A stretch of DNA of 64,000 nucleotides. Source: Paenibacillus sp. HB172176 (GTDB lineage: Bacteria; Bacillota; Bacilli; Paenibacillales; Paenibacillaceae). The position numbers and the translations under genes are program-made. Shown piece by piece: positions 10,410 through 19,418 of the stretch. Within the stretch, counting starts at the first letter, position 1; each line of letters starts with the position of its first letter. Where the stretch lies: positions 248,001 to 312,000 of the forward strand of contig NZ_JAATHD010000004.1 of assembly GCF_011947265.1 (NCBI RefSeq), read 5' to 3'. The notes beneath the pieces were generated by a model. It had not been told where the DNA came from. It saw nothing but the letters and a program-made list of their open reading frames with translations, and ran no database searches.

Positions 10410-12743
10410 ATGCGTCGAAATTTTGAGCGGGCGGTTCCGGTATGGCTCAAAGGTGAAGCGCGGACGATGAACGTTTCCGCCGGTTTCCTTTATACCTTTA
10501 CCCGGAAAAAAGGCAGCGTCTACAAGCTGAACCTTACGGGTTCTACGTTATTTCGCATTTATGTCAATGGCCGATTCTTTCATTACGGGCCTGCGAGAGG
10601 GCCCCATGGCTATGTCAGAATTGACGAGCTGGAGCTGGATTCCCTGCTTGCGGACGGGTTGAACACGCTGGCCATCGAGGTTGCGGGCTACAACTGCTAT
10701 TCCTACTATACCTTGAATATCCCGTCATTCTTGCAAGCAGAGGTCTATGAGGACGATCGGGTGATCGGATATTCGGACGTATGCGGGGATTTCTCCGCCG
10801 TACGTCTGACCATGAGAGTTCAGAAGGCGATGAGGTATTCCTTCCAGCGGACGTTCACGGAAATCTATCATCTGGATCATGCGGAGCCCTTGACGAACTG
10901 GATGACGGGAGAAGCAGTCGCGGCAGAGGAGCTGGAGGAAGTATCGCTTCCTCTTGCTTACTTGCCTCGGGAATTGCCGATCCCGCATTATGATATCCGC
11001 TATGCCGAGCATGCGATTGAGTCTGGTTCGGCCGACAAGCAAGACCGCGAAGGGGCCGCTTATGCGGAGCACCGATTCATTCATCAAATCTCGGATACGA
11101 TTACGGGCTATCCGCTGGATGACATCGAGGAGCGGGCGTTCGAGCTTGTGCAAGATTTGGCGTTCAAGCCCATTGATCGGGTCAAGCGCGATCTGGCCGG
11201 AGGAACGAAGGAGCAATCCCTGCATGAGGGACAATATGTCTTGCTCGATATGGGACTCAACCTCAACGGCTTCATCGTCTCGGAAGTCATGGCCGCGCAA
11301 GACAGCGAAGTGTATTTCATGTTCGACGAGAAGCTGATCGACGGCCGAATCGCGATTCATTCCTGGGACTGGATCAATGTGCTGAAATATTCGCTCAAGC
11401 AAAGCGAGCGGCCCTACGCGCTGGAAAGCTTCGAGAGCTATGGCTTCCGTTATCTGTTGTGCTATGTCGCCAAGGGGGCCGTTACGCTGCGGAGAGCGGG
11501 CTTGCGCGAATACGCATATCCGGATTGTGCGAACGCCGTATTCCGTTCCGGCGACGAACAATTGAACGACATCTTTCAGGCGGCGCTCGAAACCTATCGG
11601 CAGAATACGCTGGACGTATTCATGGACTGCCCGACGAGGGAGCGCGCGGGATGGCTGTGCGACAGTTACTTCACGGGTCAGTCGGCTCAGTACTTCTCGG
11701 GGGATGCGGCCGCTGAGAAGGTGTTCCTGGAAAACTTCGTGCTGGCGAGGGAATTTCCGCAACTTCCGAAGGGGATGCTTCCGATGTGTTACCCGGCCGA
11801 TCATGTAAACGGCCGATTCATCCCGCAATGGGCGATGTGGTACGTGATCGAGCTGGAGGGTTACTTGAAGCGGGATGGAGATGCGAATATCGGCGACTTC
11901 AAGGAATTGTGCTACGGTCTGATCCGTTATTTCCGGCCGTTCCGCAATGAAGACGGTTTGTTGGAGAAGCTGGATAGCTGGAATTTCATCGAATGGTCCA
12001 AGGCGAACCAATGGGTGCAAGACGTGAACTATCCAACGAACATGCTGTATAGCAAGATGCTTCGGCTCATCGGGCAGTGGTACGAAGACGACGAATTGTC
12101 GGCCGAAGCGGACCGGGTAAGGGATACGATCATTGAGCAGTCCTTCAACGGGGAATACTTCATCGATCATGCGGTTCGCGAGGAGGATGGAAGCCTCCGT
12201 CTGACGGACCATACATCGGAAGTATGTCAATATTATGCCTTCTTCTTCGACATTGCCGACGAGAAGGAGGAGCGGTTCAAGACGCTGCAAGCTGCGCTAT
12301 TGGATGTGTTCGGTCCCGCAAGGAAGGAGCTGGGGCTGCTCCCCGAAGTTGCGTATGCCAATGCGTTCATCGGCTACTACCTCCGGATGGAGCTCTTGCT
12401 GAGATGGCGAAGGTACGCGCAAAGCTTGAACGAGGTCAAGGGATACTTCCATCATATGAGCCGATTAACGGGCACGCTGTGGGAGCACGGCTCCGTGAAC
12501 GGAAGTCTGAATCACGGCTTCGCCTCCTTTGCCGGCGTCGTGATCCTGAAGGCGCTGCTTGGCATTCAGGAAATTAATGAGAAGGACCGGGTCATCGTAT
12601 TCGATTTCGCCGATGTTCCCATCGAGGCCGAGCTTAGGCTGGGCACGAGCCTAGGCGAGATTCGGTTGAAGCGGGAGCTGTCAGACGGCGAATGGACCGT
12701 CCGGTATTCGGTGCCTGATGGGTATGAAGCAAGGGGAATTTAA
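10410..12743 (+). CDS. GH78-like alpha-L-rhamnosidase (six-hairpin glycosidase)
   Basis: This 777-residue protein lacks a signal peptide, so it is probably cytoplasmic. The N-terminal beta-sandwich (residues about 40-230) has the family feature FRIYVNGRFFHYGPARGP. The (alpha/alpha)6 domain carries the GH78 motif DCPTRERAGWLCD around residue 405, followed by an aromatic-rich active site (QWAMWYVIELEGYLKRDGD). The start at 10410 is chosen for its AGGTG site; an upstream in-frame ATG overlaps the binding-protein gene. It would remove terminal rhamnose or a related deoxy-sugar/uronic residue from imported oligosaccharide. GH78-like proteins vary in specificity, so the substrate is inferred. Confidence 0.82.
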   Translation: MRRNFERAVPVWLKGEARTMNVSAGFLYTFTRKKGSVYKLNLTGSTLFRIYVNGRFFHYGPARGPHGYVRIDELELDSLLADGLNTLAIEVAGYNCYSYYTLNIPSFLQAEVYEDDRVIGYSDVCGDFSAVRLTMRVQKAMRYSFQRTFTEIYHLDHAEPLTNWMTGEAVAAEELEEVSLPLAYLPRELPIPHYDIRYAEHAIESGSADKQDREGAAYAEHRFIHQISDTITGYPLDDIEERAFELVQDLAFKPIDRVKRDLAGGTKEQSLHEGQYVLLDMGLNLNGFIVSEVMAAQDSEVYFMFDEKLIDGRIAIHSWDWINVLKYSLKQSERPYALESFESYGFRYLLCYVAKGAVTLRRAGLREYAYPDCANAVFRSGDEQLNDIFQAALETYRQNTLDVFMDCPTRERAGWLCDSYFTGQSAQYFSGDAAAEKVFLENFVLAREFPQLPKGMLPMCYPADHVNGRFIPQWAMWYVIELEGYLKRDGDANIGDFKELCYGLIRYFRPFRNEDGLLEKLDSWNFIEWSKANQWVQDVNYPTNMLYSKMLRLIGQWYEDDELSAEADRVRDTIIEQSFNGEYFIDHAVREEDGSLRLTDHTSEVCQYYAFFFDIADEKEERFKTLQAALLDVFGPARKELGLLPEVAYANAFIGYYLRMELLLRWRRYAQSLNEVKGYFHHMSRLTGTLWEHGSVNGSLNHGFASFAGVVILKALLGIQEINEKDRVIVFDFADVPIEAELRLGTSLGEIRLKRELSDGEWTVRYSVPDGYEARGI

Positions 12744-12787
12744 CACAGGTCGGAATCCAAGCCGTCGTAATAGAAGGAGTGTACATC

Positions 12788-13753
12788 ATGCCACTAGCTG
12801 ATATGTCTTTGGAACTGCTCAAGAGCTACAAAGGAAGAAATCCGCGTCCGGATGATTTCGATGCTTATTGGGAGGCTGCATTAACAGAAATGAAAGCGGC
12901 TCAGGCCAATGTGGAACGGAAGCCAAGCGCATTCACGACTACTTTCGCAGAATGCTGCGATCTCTATTTCACCGGAGTACGAGGCGCCCGCATTCATGTG
13001 AAGCATATTCGTCCGAAGAATCTCGGAAACGAAAGGGGGCCGGCTGTATTATTCTTCCACGGATACTCGGGCAGAGCGCATGATTGGACGGATTATCTCC
13101 ATTATGCGGCGGCGGGAGCCTCGGTGTTCGCGATGGACGCGCGCGGACAAGGCGGCGCTTCCGAGGATATGGGAGGCGTTAAGGGCAATACGCTGCGAGG
13201 CCACATCATCCGCGGTCTCGACAGCGAGGATCCTCAGGATCTGCTGTTCCGCCATATCTTCCTCGATACGGCCCAGCTAGCGGATATTGCCATGTCAATG
13301 CCTGAGGTAGATGCAGAGCAGGTATACGCCACCGGCTGGTCGCAAGGCGGAGCTTTGACTCTTGCCTGCGCTTCGCTGGAGCCGAGAATCAAGAAGCTGG
13401 CTCCCGTCTATCCGTTTTTGTGCGACTATAAGCGGGTATGGGAGATGGACCTCGCCAAGGGCGCTTATGAGGAGCTTCGTCAATATTTTAGATCCTTCGA
13501 TCCTCAGCATGAGCGTGAGAACGAGATATTCACCAAGCTGGGCTACATCGATCTTCAATTCCTGGCGAATCGCATCAGGGGCGAGGTGCTGATGGGAGTC
13601 GGCTTGATGGATACCGTCTGCCCGCCGTCTACGCAATTCGCCGCCTATAACAAGATCGCTTCCGAGAAGCGCCTAGAAATCTATCCGGATTTCGGACATG
13701 AAGGCCTGCCTCGCTTGCACGAGAAAATCTATCAATTTTTGCTAGGAAAATAA
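12788..13753 (+). CDS. Carbohydrate esterase family 7 acetyl esterase (acetyl-xylan esterase / cephalosporin-C deacetylase type)
   Basis: This 321-residue alpha/beta hydrolase has all CE7 marks: the RGQ motif (DARGQGG), the nucleophile elbow GWSQGG with Ser185, acid Asp275 in GLMDTVCPP, and His304 in DFGHEGLP. Length and spacing fit the family (about 320 residues), and there is no signal peptide. AAGGAG lies before the ATG at 12788; a start three codons earlier is unlikely. CE7 enzymes deacetylate short imported oligosaccharides in the cytoplasm, which fits its place behind the transporter and GH78 genes. It suggests the imported glycan is O-acetylated. Confidence 0.92.
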   Translation: MPLADMSLELLKSYKGRNPRPDDFDAYWEAALTEMKAAQANVERKPSAFTTTFAECCDLYFTGVRGARIHVKHIRPKNLGNERGPAVLFFHGYSGRAHDWTDYLHYAAAGASVFAMDARGQGGASEDMGGVKGNTLRGHIIRGLDSEDPQDLLFRHIFLDTAQLADIAMSMPEVDAEQVYATGWSQGGALTLACASLEPRIKKLAPVYPFLCDYKRVWEMDLAKGAYEELRQYFRSFDPQHERENEIFTKLGYIDLQFLANRIRGEVLMGVGLMDTVCPPSTQFAAYNKIASEKRLEIYPDFGHEGLPRLHEKIYQFLLGK

Positions 13754-13774
13754 TAATTATGGGAGGTAGAGCGC

Positions 13775-16700
13775 GTGAATTCAAGGAGGCCAAGGTATAT
13801 GGGAAATGACAGGACGAACAGGTTTACGTTTCTCAGTGTGCGCTTTTTGCTTTGCATGTTAGCTTGTTACTCTATTTTCAATTTTCCCGCAACGATTCAT
13901 GCAACCGGAAGCGATGTTTACGTTGACGATTACGGAGCGGTTCCGGATGATGCGGACGACGACGGTCCGGCCATCCGCGCGGCCATCCAGGCGGCCAAGG
14001 CCGCCGGCATAGGTTCCCGGGTGATGTTCTCGCAAGGCAAATATGTCGTTAGTCCGCCGCCGAAAGCCTGGGATTTCGACACGAACGGCAGTTTGGACGG
14101 CTGGGTCTTGCAGCACGATCTGTCCGCCGGCACCGTCTCGGGGGGCGTCCTTACTCTTACGGTGAGCGGCACGGATCCCTACCTCTTGTCGCCGAATAAC
14201 CTGAATATCGATTCGAGAATCGTCAAATCGTTGAGGATTAAGATGAAGAACCTTACATCGGGGACGGCCGCGCAATTGTACTGGATAACGGATGACGATC
14301 CGGCCTGGAATGCGGACAAGCGATTGGACTTTACCGTTGTCGCGAACGACGCCAATTATACGGAGTACGCGCTTAATCTAAGTGGAAGCGCTTCCTGGAC
14401 CGGGGTCATTCGGCAGATTCGGATTGATCCGGAGCAGGGAGCGGGGACGGGAACCGTTGAAATCGACGACATACGCGTTGACGTGCTTCCGGACAAGGTA
14501 TGGGGGTTTGATACGGACGGCGATTTCGAGAATTGGTCTCTGATCAACGATTTATCGGGCTCCGTCTCGGGGGGCAGCATGAGCTTGTCCCTGACTGGCT
14601 CCACACCTTATTTGAATTCCCCGGACAACCTGGGCATGCCGACGGCTTATCGGTACGTGAAGATTCGTATGAAGAATAACACGCCTTCGACCGTGGCTTA
14701 TTTGTACTGGAAGACGGAGTCGGATCCCGTCTTCGATGCGAAGAAGAGGATTCAGTTCCAGACCAAGCCGAATGACAGCGGCTATACGGAGTACGTAATC
14801 GACGCGGCGCCCAATATTTTCTGGACGGGGAAGATCAAGCAGATTCGGATAGATCCGGCGCGCGGCTACGATTCCGGGTCCATCGACATCGATTCGGTCG
14901 CCATGGAAGCTTCTCCTCTGGCGACCAACAACTACAACTTCGTCAATCAAGGGATGAAGGGAATCTCGTTCGTCGGCGATCAGACGGAGATTGCGTTCAC
15001 GGACGGGTTAAGCGGAGGCTTCGCCTTGCGCGACGGCTCCGAGGACGTATCCTTCCTGGGGCTGACGATCGATTATACAACGCCTCCATTCGTACAAGGG
15101 AGCATCACGGCGGTAGACGCTTCAGCGGGCACGTTCGATTTCTTGCCGGACGCCGGTTACTCCTTATTGGACGATCCTGCAATGGCGGACATTCCAACGC
15201 ACTGGAGCACGGTTCGCGATTCATCCAATCCTGCTCTCGAGAAGAAAACGGCGAGTCTGGTTTTCGTCAATTCCTGGGAGAAGATCGATTCGACGACGTA
15301 TCGCATGACCGTTGCCGCCGGCTCCAAGCCTCTGATCGGAGCATCGGGACAGCTGGAATCGGGAGACAAGCTGATCATCAATAATCGGGGACATGGCAAC
15401 CATGCCATCTGGAGCATCAACAGCTCCAATATTTCGATAGAAGATGTGACGATCTACGCTTCGCCGGGAGCTGCGATCGTCGGCTCCAATACGGACGGGA
15501 TTACGGCAGACCATCTGCAAGTGCTGCGTCGGCCCGGAAGCGGGCGATACGCTTCGACCAATGCGGACGGCGTGCATGTCCAATCGGCGCGAACGGGGCC
15601 GATCGTCACCGATTCCGTCTTCGAAGGCTTGCTGGACGATGCGATGAATATCTACAGCAGACCCGGCGCGGTCGTCGACGTACTGTCCGACACGGAGGTC
15701 ATCATCAACGGACGCGCTCCGGAGGCAGGCGACGAAATTCAGATCTTCGATCCTGTCCTGGGGCGGGTCAGGGGAACCGCGCAGGTTGCCGAGGTCGAAT
15801 CGAATGCCGGATTCGCGGCCGTGACGCTGGATACGCCGATTGCCGGCATGGTTGCCGGAACGACCTACAAAACGTCGGATTCCTTGTTTAACTTAAGCGC
15901 GTCGGGTGCAGGCTTTCGGGTAGAGGATACGGTATTCCGGGATTCGAAACGTTACGGCATCTATGTCAAAGCGATCGACGGGGTCATAACGGGCAATACG
16001 TTTACCGATCTTGGCGGAGCGGCTGTCGTCGTCGGCAACGAACCGGATTGGCCGGAAGGGCCGTTCGCTCAGAATATCGAAATTTCCGGCAATACGATGA
16101 CGGGCGTTTCACGCCACAACATTCAGGGGAATCTGAGCTATGCCGGGGCCATTATCGTGAAGGGAAATCGGTCGGGGAACGCGCTGTCCGACGAATTGGG
16201 ACAGCAGAATATCGTCATCAGCGACAATAGCATCACGCATCCGCCGCGCAACGGGATCTATATCGGGAGCGCGGACAACGTTCAGATTATCGGCGGGAAT
16301 ACTATTGAATCGAACGCAAGCGACAATGCGTTCGACGGAAATATTACAGGCGTTAAGGTGGAGAATGCCGCCAACGTAACCATCGACGGCTTGACAATCA
16401 ACGATCCTCGCGCCGATCTGAACGCCGGAATTGAATGGAGATCGTTCGCGGATGTCGAGACGAGCAACCTGAGCTTTACGCTTGCTTCCGGCATTCCGGA
16501 TGTGAGCAAGATCTCGCCTGACGCGCCGACGGGCTTGACGGCGTCGCCGGGCGGCTCTTCGGTTGTGCAGTTGGATTGGGCGGACACGGCGGGGGCGGCC
16601 AAATACAATGTTTACCGAAGCGTCGAGAGCGGATTCACGCCATCCTGGCATAATCGAGCGGCGACCGGCGTGACCTCCAGCGACTATATGGATGCCGGCT

Positions 16701-17221
16701 TAACCTCCGGTACGACCTATTATTATAAGGTGACCGCCGTTAACGCATCGAATTTCGAGTCGGCGCCATCGGCTCAGAGCTCGGCAATGCCTGTCGGTCC
16801 CTATGACTGGCACTTCCATACGAATGGCGATTTCGAAGGCTGGGTCATGCAGAACCAGGTGACCGGCGACGTCTCCGGCGATGCGCTCAATCTAACGGCG
16901 AACGGCATTGATCCGTACATTCATTCGGCCGACAACCTTGGCATCGACGCTTCCGCGTATTCGATTGTCAGGATTCGCATGAAGAACAATACGCCGTCAA
17001 CCTTGTCCCAGCTTTATTGGATCACCGACGCCGATCCGAATTGGAACAGCGCGAAGCGTCTGAATTTCACGACAAGCGCCAACGATGCCGAATATGTCGA
17101 GTATGTGCTGGATTTAAGCTCGGATCCCACCTGGACCGGCACCATTAAAAAATTGAGAATTGATCCTGAAAACGGGTACGTTTCAGGTACGGTTAACGTG
17201 GATTATATTCTTTTGGAATAG
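13775..17221 (+). CDS. Secreted right-handed beta-helix glycan enzyme with inserted carbohydrate-binding-like modules and FN3
   Basis: This 1148-residue exported protein has a signal peptide of about 45 residues (FLSVRFLLCMLACYSIF core, cleavage near IHATG-SD). The pectate-lyase-like N-cap VDDYGAVPDDADDDGPAIRA is followed by FSQGKYVVSP. The helix is then interrupted by two similar modules of about 140 residues (97-240 and 241-380; each has a FDT-G-GW start, MKN and QIRIDP). It resumes at NFVNQGMKGISFVGD and runs to about residue 905. A fibronectin type III domain follows (914-1008), then a third copy of the module (1009-1148). The segment with NADGVHVQSARTGPIV and LLDDAMNIYSRP resembles the GH110 alpha-1,3-galactosidase active-site strand, but the family call is tentative. 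The GTG at 13775 and the ATG at 13799 both have good ribosome binding sites. Confidence 0.8.
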   Translation: MNSRRPRYMGNDRTNRFTFLSVRFLLCMLACYSIFNFPATIHATGSDVYVDDYGAVPDDADDDGPAIRAAIQAAKAAGIGSRVMFSQGKYVVSPPPKAWDFDTNGSLDGWVLQHDLSAGTVSGGVLTLTVSGTDPYLLSPNNLNIDSRIVKSLRIKMKNLTSGTAAQLYWITDDDPAWNADKRLDFTVVANDANYTEYALNLSGSASWTGVIRQIRIDPEQGAGTGTVEIDDIRVDVLPDKVWGFDTDGDFENWSLINDLSGSVSGGSMSLSLTGSTPYLNSPDNLGMPTAYRYVKIRMKNNTPSTVAYLYWKTESDPVFDAKKRIQFQTKPNDSGYTEYVIDAAPNIFWTGKIKQIRIDPARGYDSGSIDIDSVAMEASPLATNNYNFVNQGMKGISFVGDQTEIAFTDGLSGGFALRDGSEDVSFLGLTIDYTTPPFVQGSITAVDASAGTFDFLPDAGYSLLDDPAMADIPTHWSTVRDSSNPALEKKTASLVFVNSWEKIDSTTYRMTVAAGSKPLIGASGQLESGDKLIINNRGHGNHAIWSINSSNISIEDVTIYASPGAAIVGSNTDGITADHLQVLRRPGSGRYASTNADGVHVQSARTGPIVTDSVFEGLLDDAMNIYSRPGAVVDVLSDTEVIINGRAPEAGDEIQIFDPVLGRVRGTAQVAEVESNAGFAAVTLDTPIAGMVAGTTYKTSDSLFNLSASGAGFRVEDTVFRDSKRYGIYVKAIDGVITGNTFTDLGGAAVVVGNEPDWPEGPFAQNIEISGNTMTGVSRHNIQGNLSYAGAIIVKGNRSGNALSDELGQQNIVISDNSITHPPRNGIYIGSADNVQIIGGNTIESNASDNAFDGNITGVKVENAANVTIDGLTINDPRADLNAGIEWRSFADVETSNLSFTLASGIPDVSKISPDAPTGLTASPGGSSVVQLDWADTAGAAKYNVYRSVESGFTPSWHNRAATGVTSSDYMDAGLTSGTTYYYKVTAVNASNFESAPSAQSSAMPVGPYDWHFHTNGDFEGWVMQNQVTGDVSGDALNLTANGIDPYIHSADNLGIDASAYSIVRIRMKNNTPSTLSQLYWITDADPNWNSAKRLNFTTSANDAEYVEYVLDLSSDPTWTGTIKKLRIDPENGYVSGTVNVDYILLE

Positions 17222-17252
17222 TAAAAATTTGGGCAATGACGGAGGGAATCCG

Positions 17253-19418
17253 GTGATACAGTACGATTCGCAGAAGATGAGATGGACGATACGCAACGAA
17301 CGGGCAACTTACCTCATCGGATTGAAAGACCGTAAACTTCATCATATTGGCTACTTGCCTAACGACGAAATTGAATCATTGGACGATGAGCGAATCCTGC
17401 GCAGAGAGCTTCAGCCGGAAGCCGAGGTTCAGATTAACTACGAGGGAAGAACCAAGCATCACGGGGCAAGCTATACCGGCTGCGGCGCCAGCGCCAGAGC
17501 GGAATACAAGAGTCACGCGATAAGCGAAGACGAACGCGGGGGATCGCAAACGTTAGTCATTACGTCTGTGGACGAACAATCCGGTCTTGAGATCCATCAC
17601 CACTATATCGCTTACAAGCGCTCGTCCGCCTTGACGCGCTATGTGACGCTGAGGAACGGGTCGGATACGCCGATAGAGGTGCAGCATCTGAGCTCATTCG
17701 CGCTTTACGGCATGCCTTTCTCCTCATCGGCCAACCAGATTCCCGGCGATCGGATACGGATTTATTCTTTTCCTTCCTCCTGGTGCTGGGAAGGGCAGAT
17801 GAGAACGATGACTGCCGAGGAAGCAGGCTTATTTCACCGGCTCAGCCTGGGATGCTGGCATGTTGAAAGCACAGGTTCATGGTCGAGCAAAGAATACATT
17901 CCTTTCTTTGTCCTGGAGGAGGCGGATTCCGGGATGTTCTGGAGCGCGCAGATCGAGCATTCGGGGTCATGGCGATTCGAGATCGGCGCTCCGGGATTCC
18001 GCGAAGCGGGTCTGCATGTACAGGGAGGCCTCGGCAATTATACGTATGCGCACTGGTCGAAAACGTTGATGCCGGGAGAAGCGTTTGCGTCCGCAAAAGC
18101 GTCTCTCTCCTGCATCCAAGGCGGAATAGACGATGCGTTGAACGCGATGCACAACCATCGCGCCGCCGTTCTTATTCAGCGAAGCCATGCCGACAAAAGC
18201 TTTCCGATTATATTCAACGAATGGAATTCGACGCGGGGAGCGGTTAGAGCGGAGACGATCGAGCACCATCTGGCGGCCTTGTCGGGCACGGGCGCGGAGG
18301 TGTACGCCATCGATGCCGGATGGTATCTCCCCTATAATGACAACAGGGAACCAGAGGATTGGTTCCTGCATGCAGGCGACTGGGAACCGCATGAATCCAG
18401 ATTCCCCGAGGGCATTCAGACTGTTGCGGACCAAATCAGGCAAGCGGGAATGATGCCCGGCATCTGGCTGGAAATCGAGGTCGCGGGCGCCGGCTCCAAG
18501 TCCTATACGGATCATGAGCGTTTGTTCATGACGCACCAGACGGGTTATGTGGAAGACAATGGGAGAAGATTCTTATACTTCGGTTCCCCGGACACACGGG
18601 AATATGCGACGAAAGCCTTCGAGAGGTTTATCGCGGCCGGGTTCAGCTACTTCAAAATCGATTACAACGTCGATTGCGGCTTGGGCTGCAACAACAGCGG
18701 GGACAGCTTGGGTCAGGGATTGGTGGACAATGTCAGAAGTTATTACGCCTGGCTGAAAGAGCTAAGAAGGAACCATCCGGACATCATTATCGAAAATTGC
18801 TCCAGCGGCGGCAATCGTCTGGACTATGGCATGCTGTCGCATACCGATCTGGCTTCGATCACGGACCAATCGGACTGGTTCCGCTTAAGCGGCGTGTTTT
18901 ACGGAGTCTCCAGATTCATCCATCCCTCGCAGATGGGGAATTGGTCTATTCTGAACGCGGATGCGGAGGATCGGGTATTCGCGTTCGCGTTGATCAACTC
19001 CATGATGGGGCGGATGCATATCAGCGGCGAGATCGAGAAGCTGTCGTCCGCGCAGCGGGAGCTGCTCATGGAGGCGATTCACTACTATAAAAAATGGCGG
19101 GAGATATTGGAGGATTGCCAGGTCGTTCATCATACGCCGAATGCCTCGCTTCAATATACGGAAGGATGGCTCGTTCTGCAAATGCATAATGCGGCCGCGA
19201 CGAAACTGTTGCTGGGAGCCTGGCGTTTGCAGAGCGATCAAAGTGATTATGGCGTGAAATTATCGGGAATCGATACGCAGTCTTCTTACGAAGTCACATC
19301 ATTTCCAAGAAAAAATCAACGAATCGTCAATGGAGACGAGTTGCAGGAAGGATTTCAAATGCGTCTCGACGAGGAATATAGCGCCGTTCTGTACGGGTTC
19401 GAAAGGAGACTCTCATGA
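17253..19418 (+). CDS. GH36 alpha-galactosidase
   Basis: This 721-residue protein has a supersandwich N-domain (about 1-290) and a TIM barrel with the clan-D motifs NEWNSTRG, AIDAGWY, FKIDYN (nucleophile Asp470), ENCSSGGNRLD and SITDQSDW (likely acid/base Asp). Length matches GH36 of about 730 residues. There is no signal peptide, so it probably acts in the cytoplasm and releases terminal alpha-galactose. The start is GTG 17253 behind GGAGGG; an open frame extending to 17160 overlaps the preceding gene and is rejected. Its stop overlaps the start of the sulfatase gene by 4 bp, indicating translational coupling and a joint role on a sulfated galactoside. Confidence 0.9.
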   Translation: MIQYDSQKMRWTIRNERATYLIGLKDRKLHHIGYLPNDEIESLDDERILRRELQPEAEVQINYEGRTKHHGASYTGCGASARAEYKSHAISEDERGGSQTLVITSVDEQSGLEIHHHYIAYKRSSALTRYVTLRNGSDTPIEVQHLSSFALYGMPFSSSANQIPGDRIRIYSFPSSWCWEGQMRTMTAEEAGLFHRLSLGCWHVESTGSWSSKEYIPFFVLEEADSGMFWSAQIEHSGSWRFEIGAPGFREAGLHVQGGLGNYTYAHWSKTLMPGEAFASAKASLSCIQGGIDDALNAMHNHRAAVLIQRSHADKSFPIIFNEWNSTRGAVRAETIEHHLAALSGTGAEVYAIDAGWYLPYNDNREPEDWFLHAGDWEPHESRFPEGIQTVADQIRQAGMMPGIWLEIEVAGAGSKSYTDHERLFMTHQTGYVEDNGRRFLYFGSPDTREYATKAFERFIAAGFSYFKIDYNVDCGLGCNNSGDSLGQGLVDNVRSYYAWLKELRRNHPDIIIENCSSGGNRLDYGMLSHTDLASITDQSDWFRLSGVFYGVSRFIHPSQMGNWSILNADAEDRVFAFALINSMMGRMHISGEIEKLSSAQRELLMEAIHYYKKWREILEDCQVVHHTPNASLQYTEGWLVLQMHNAAATKLLLGAWRLQSDQSDYGVKLSGIDTQSSYEVTSFPRKNQRIVNGDELQEGFQMRLDEEYSAVLYGFERRLS

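Noticed and set aside
10725-12290. Antisense open frame of 521 codons
   Set aside because: It lies wholly opposite the well-supported GH78-like gene, has no start signals and shows no known domain.
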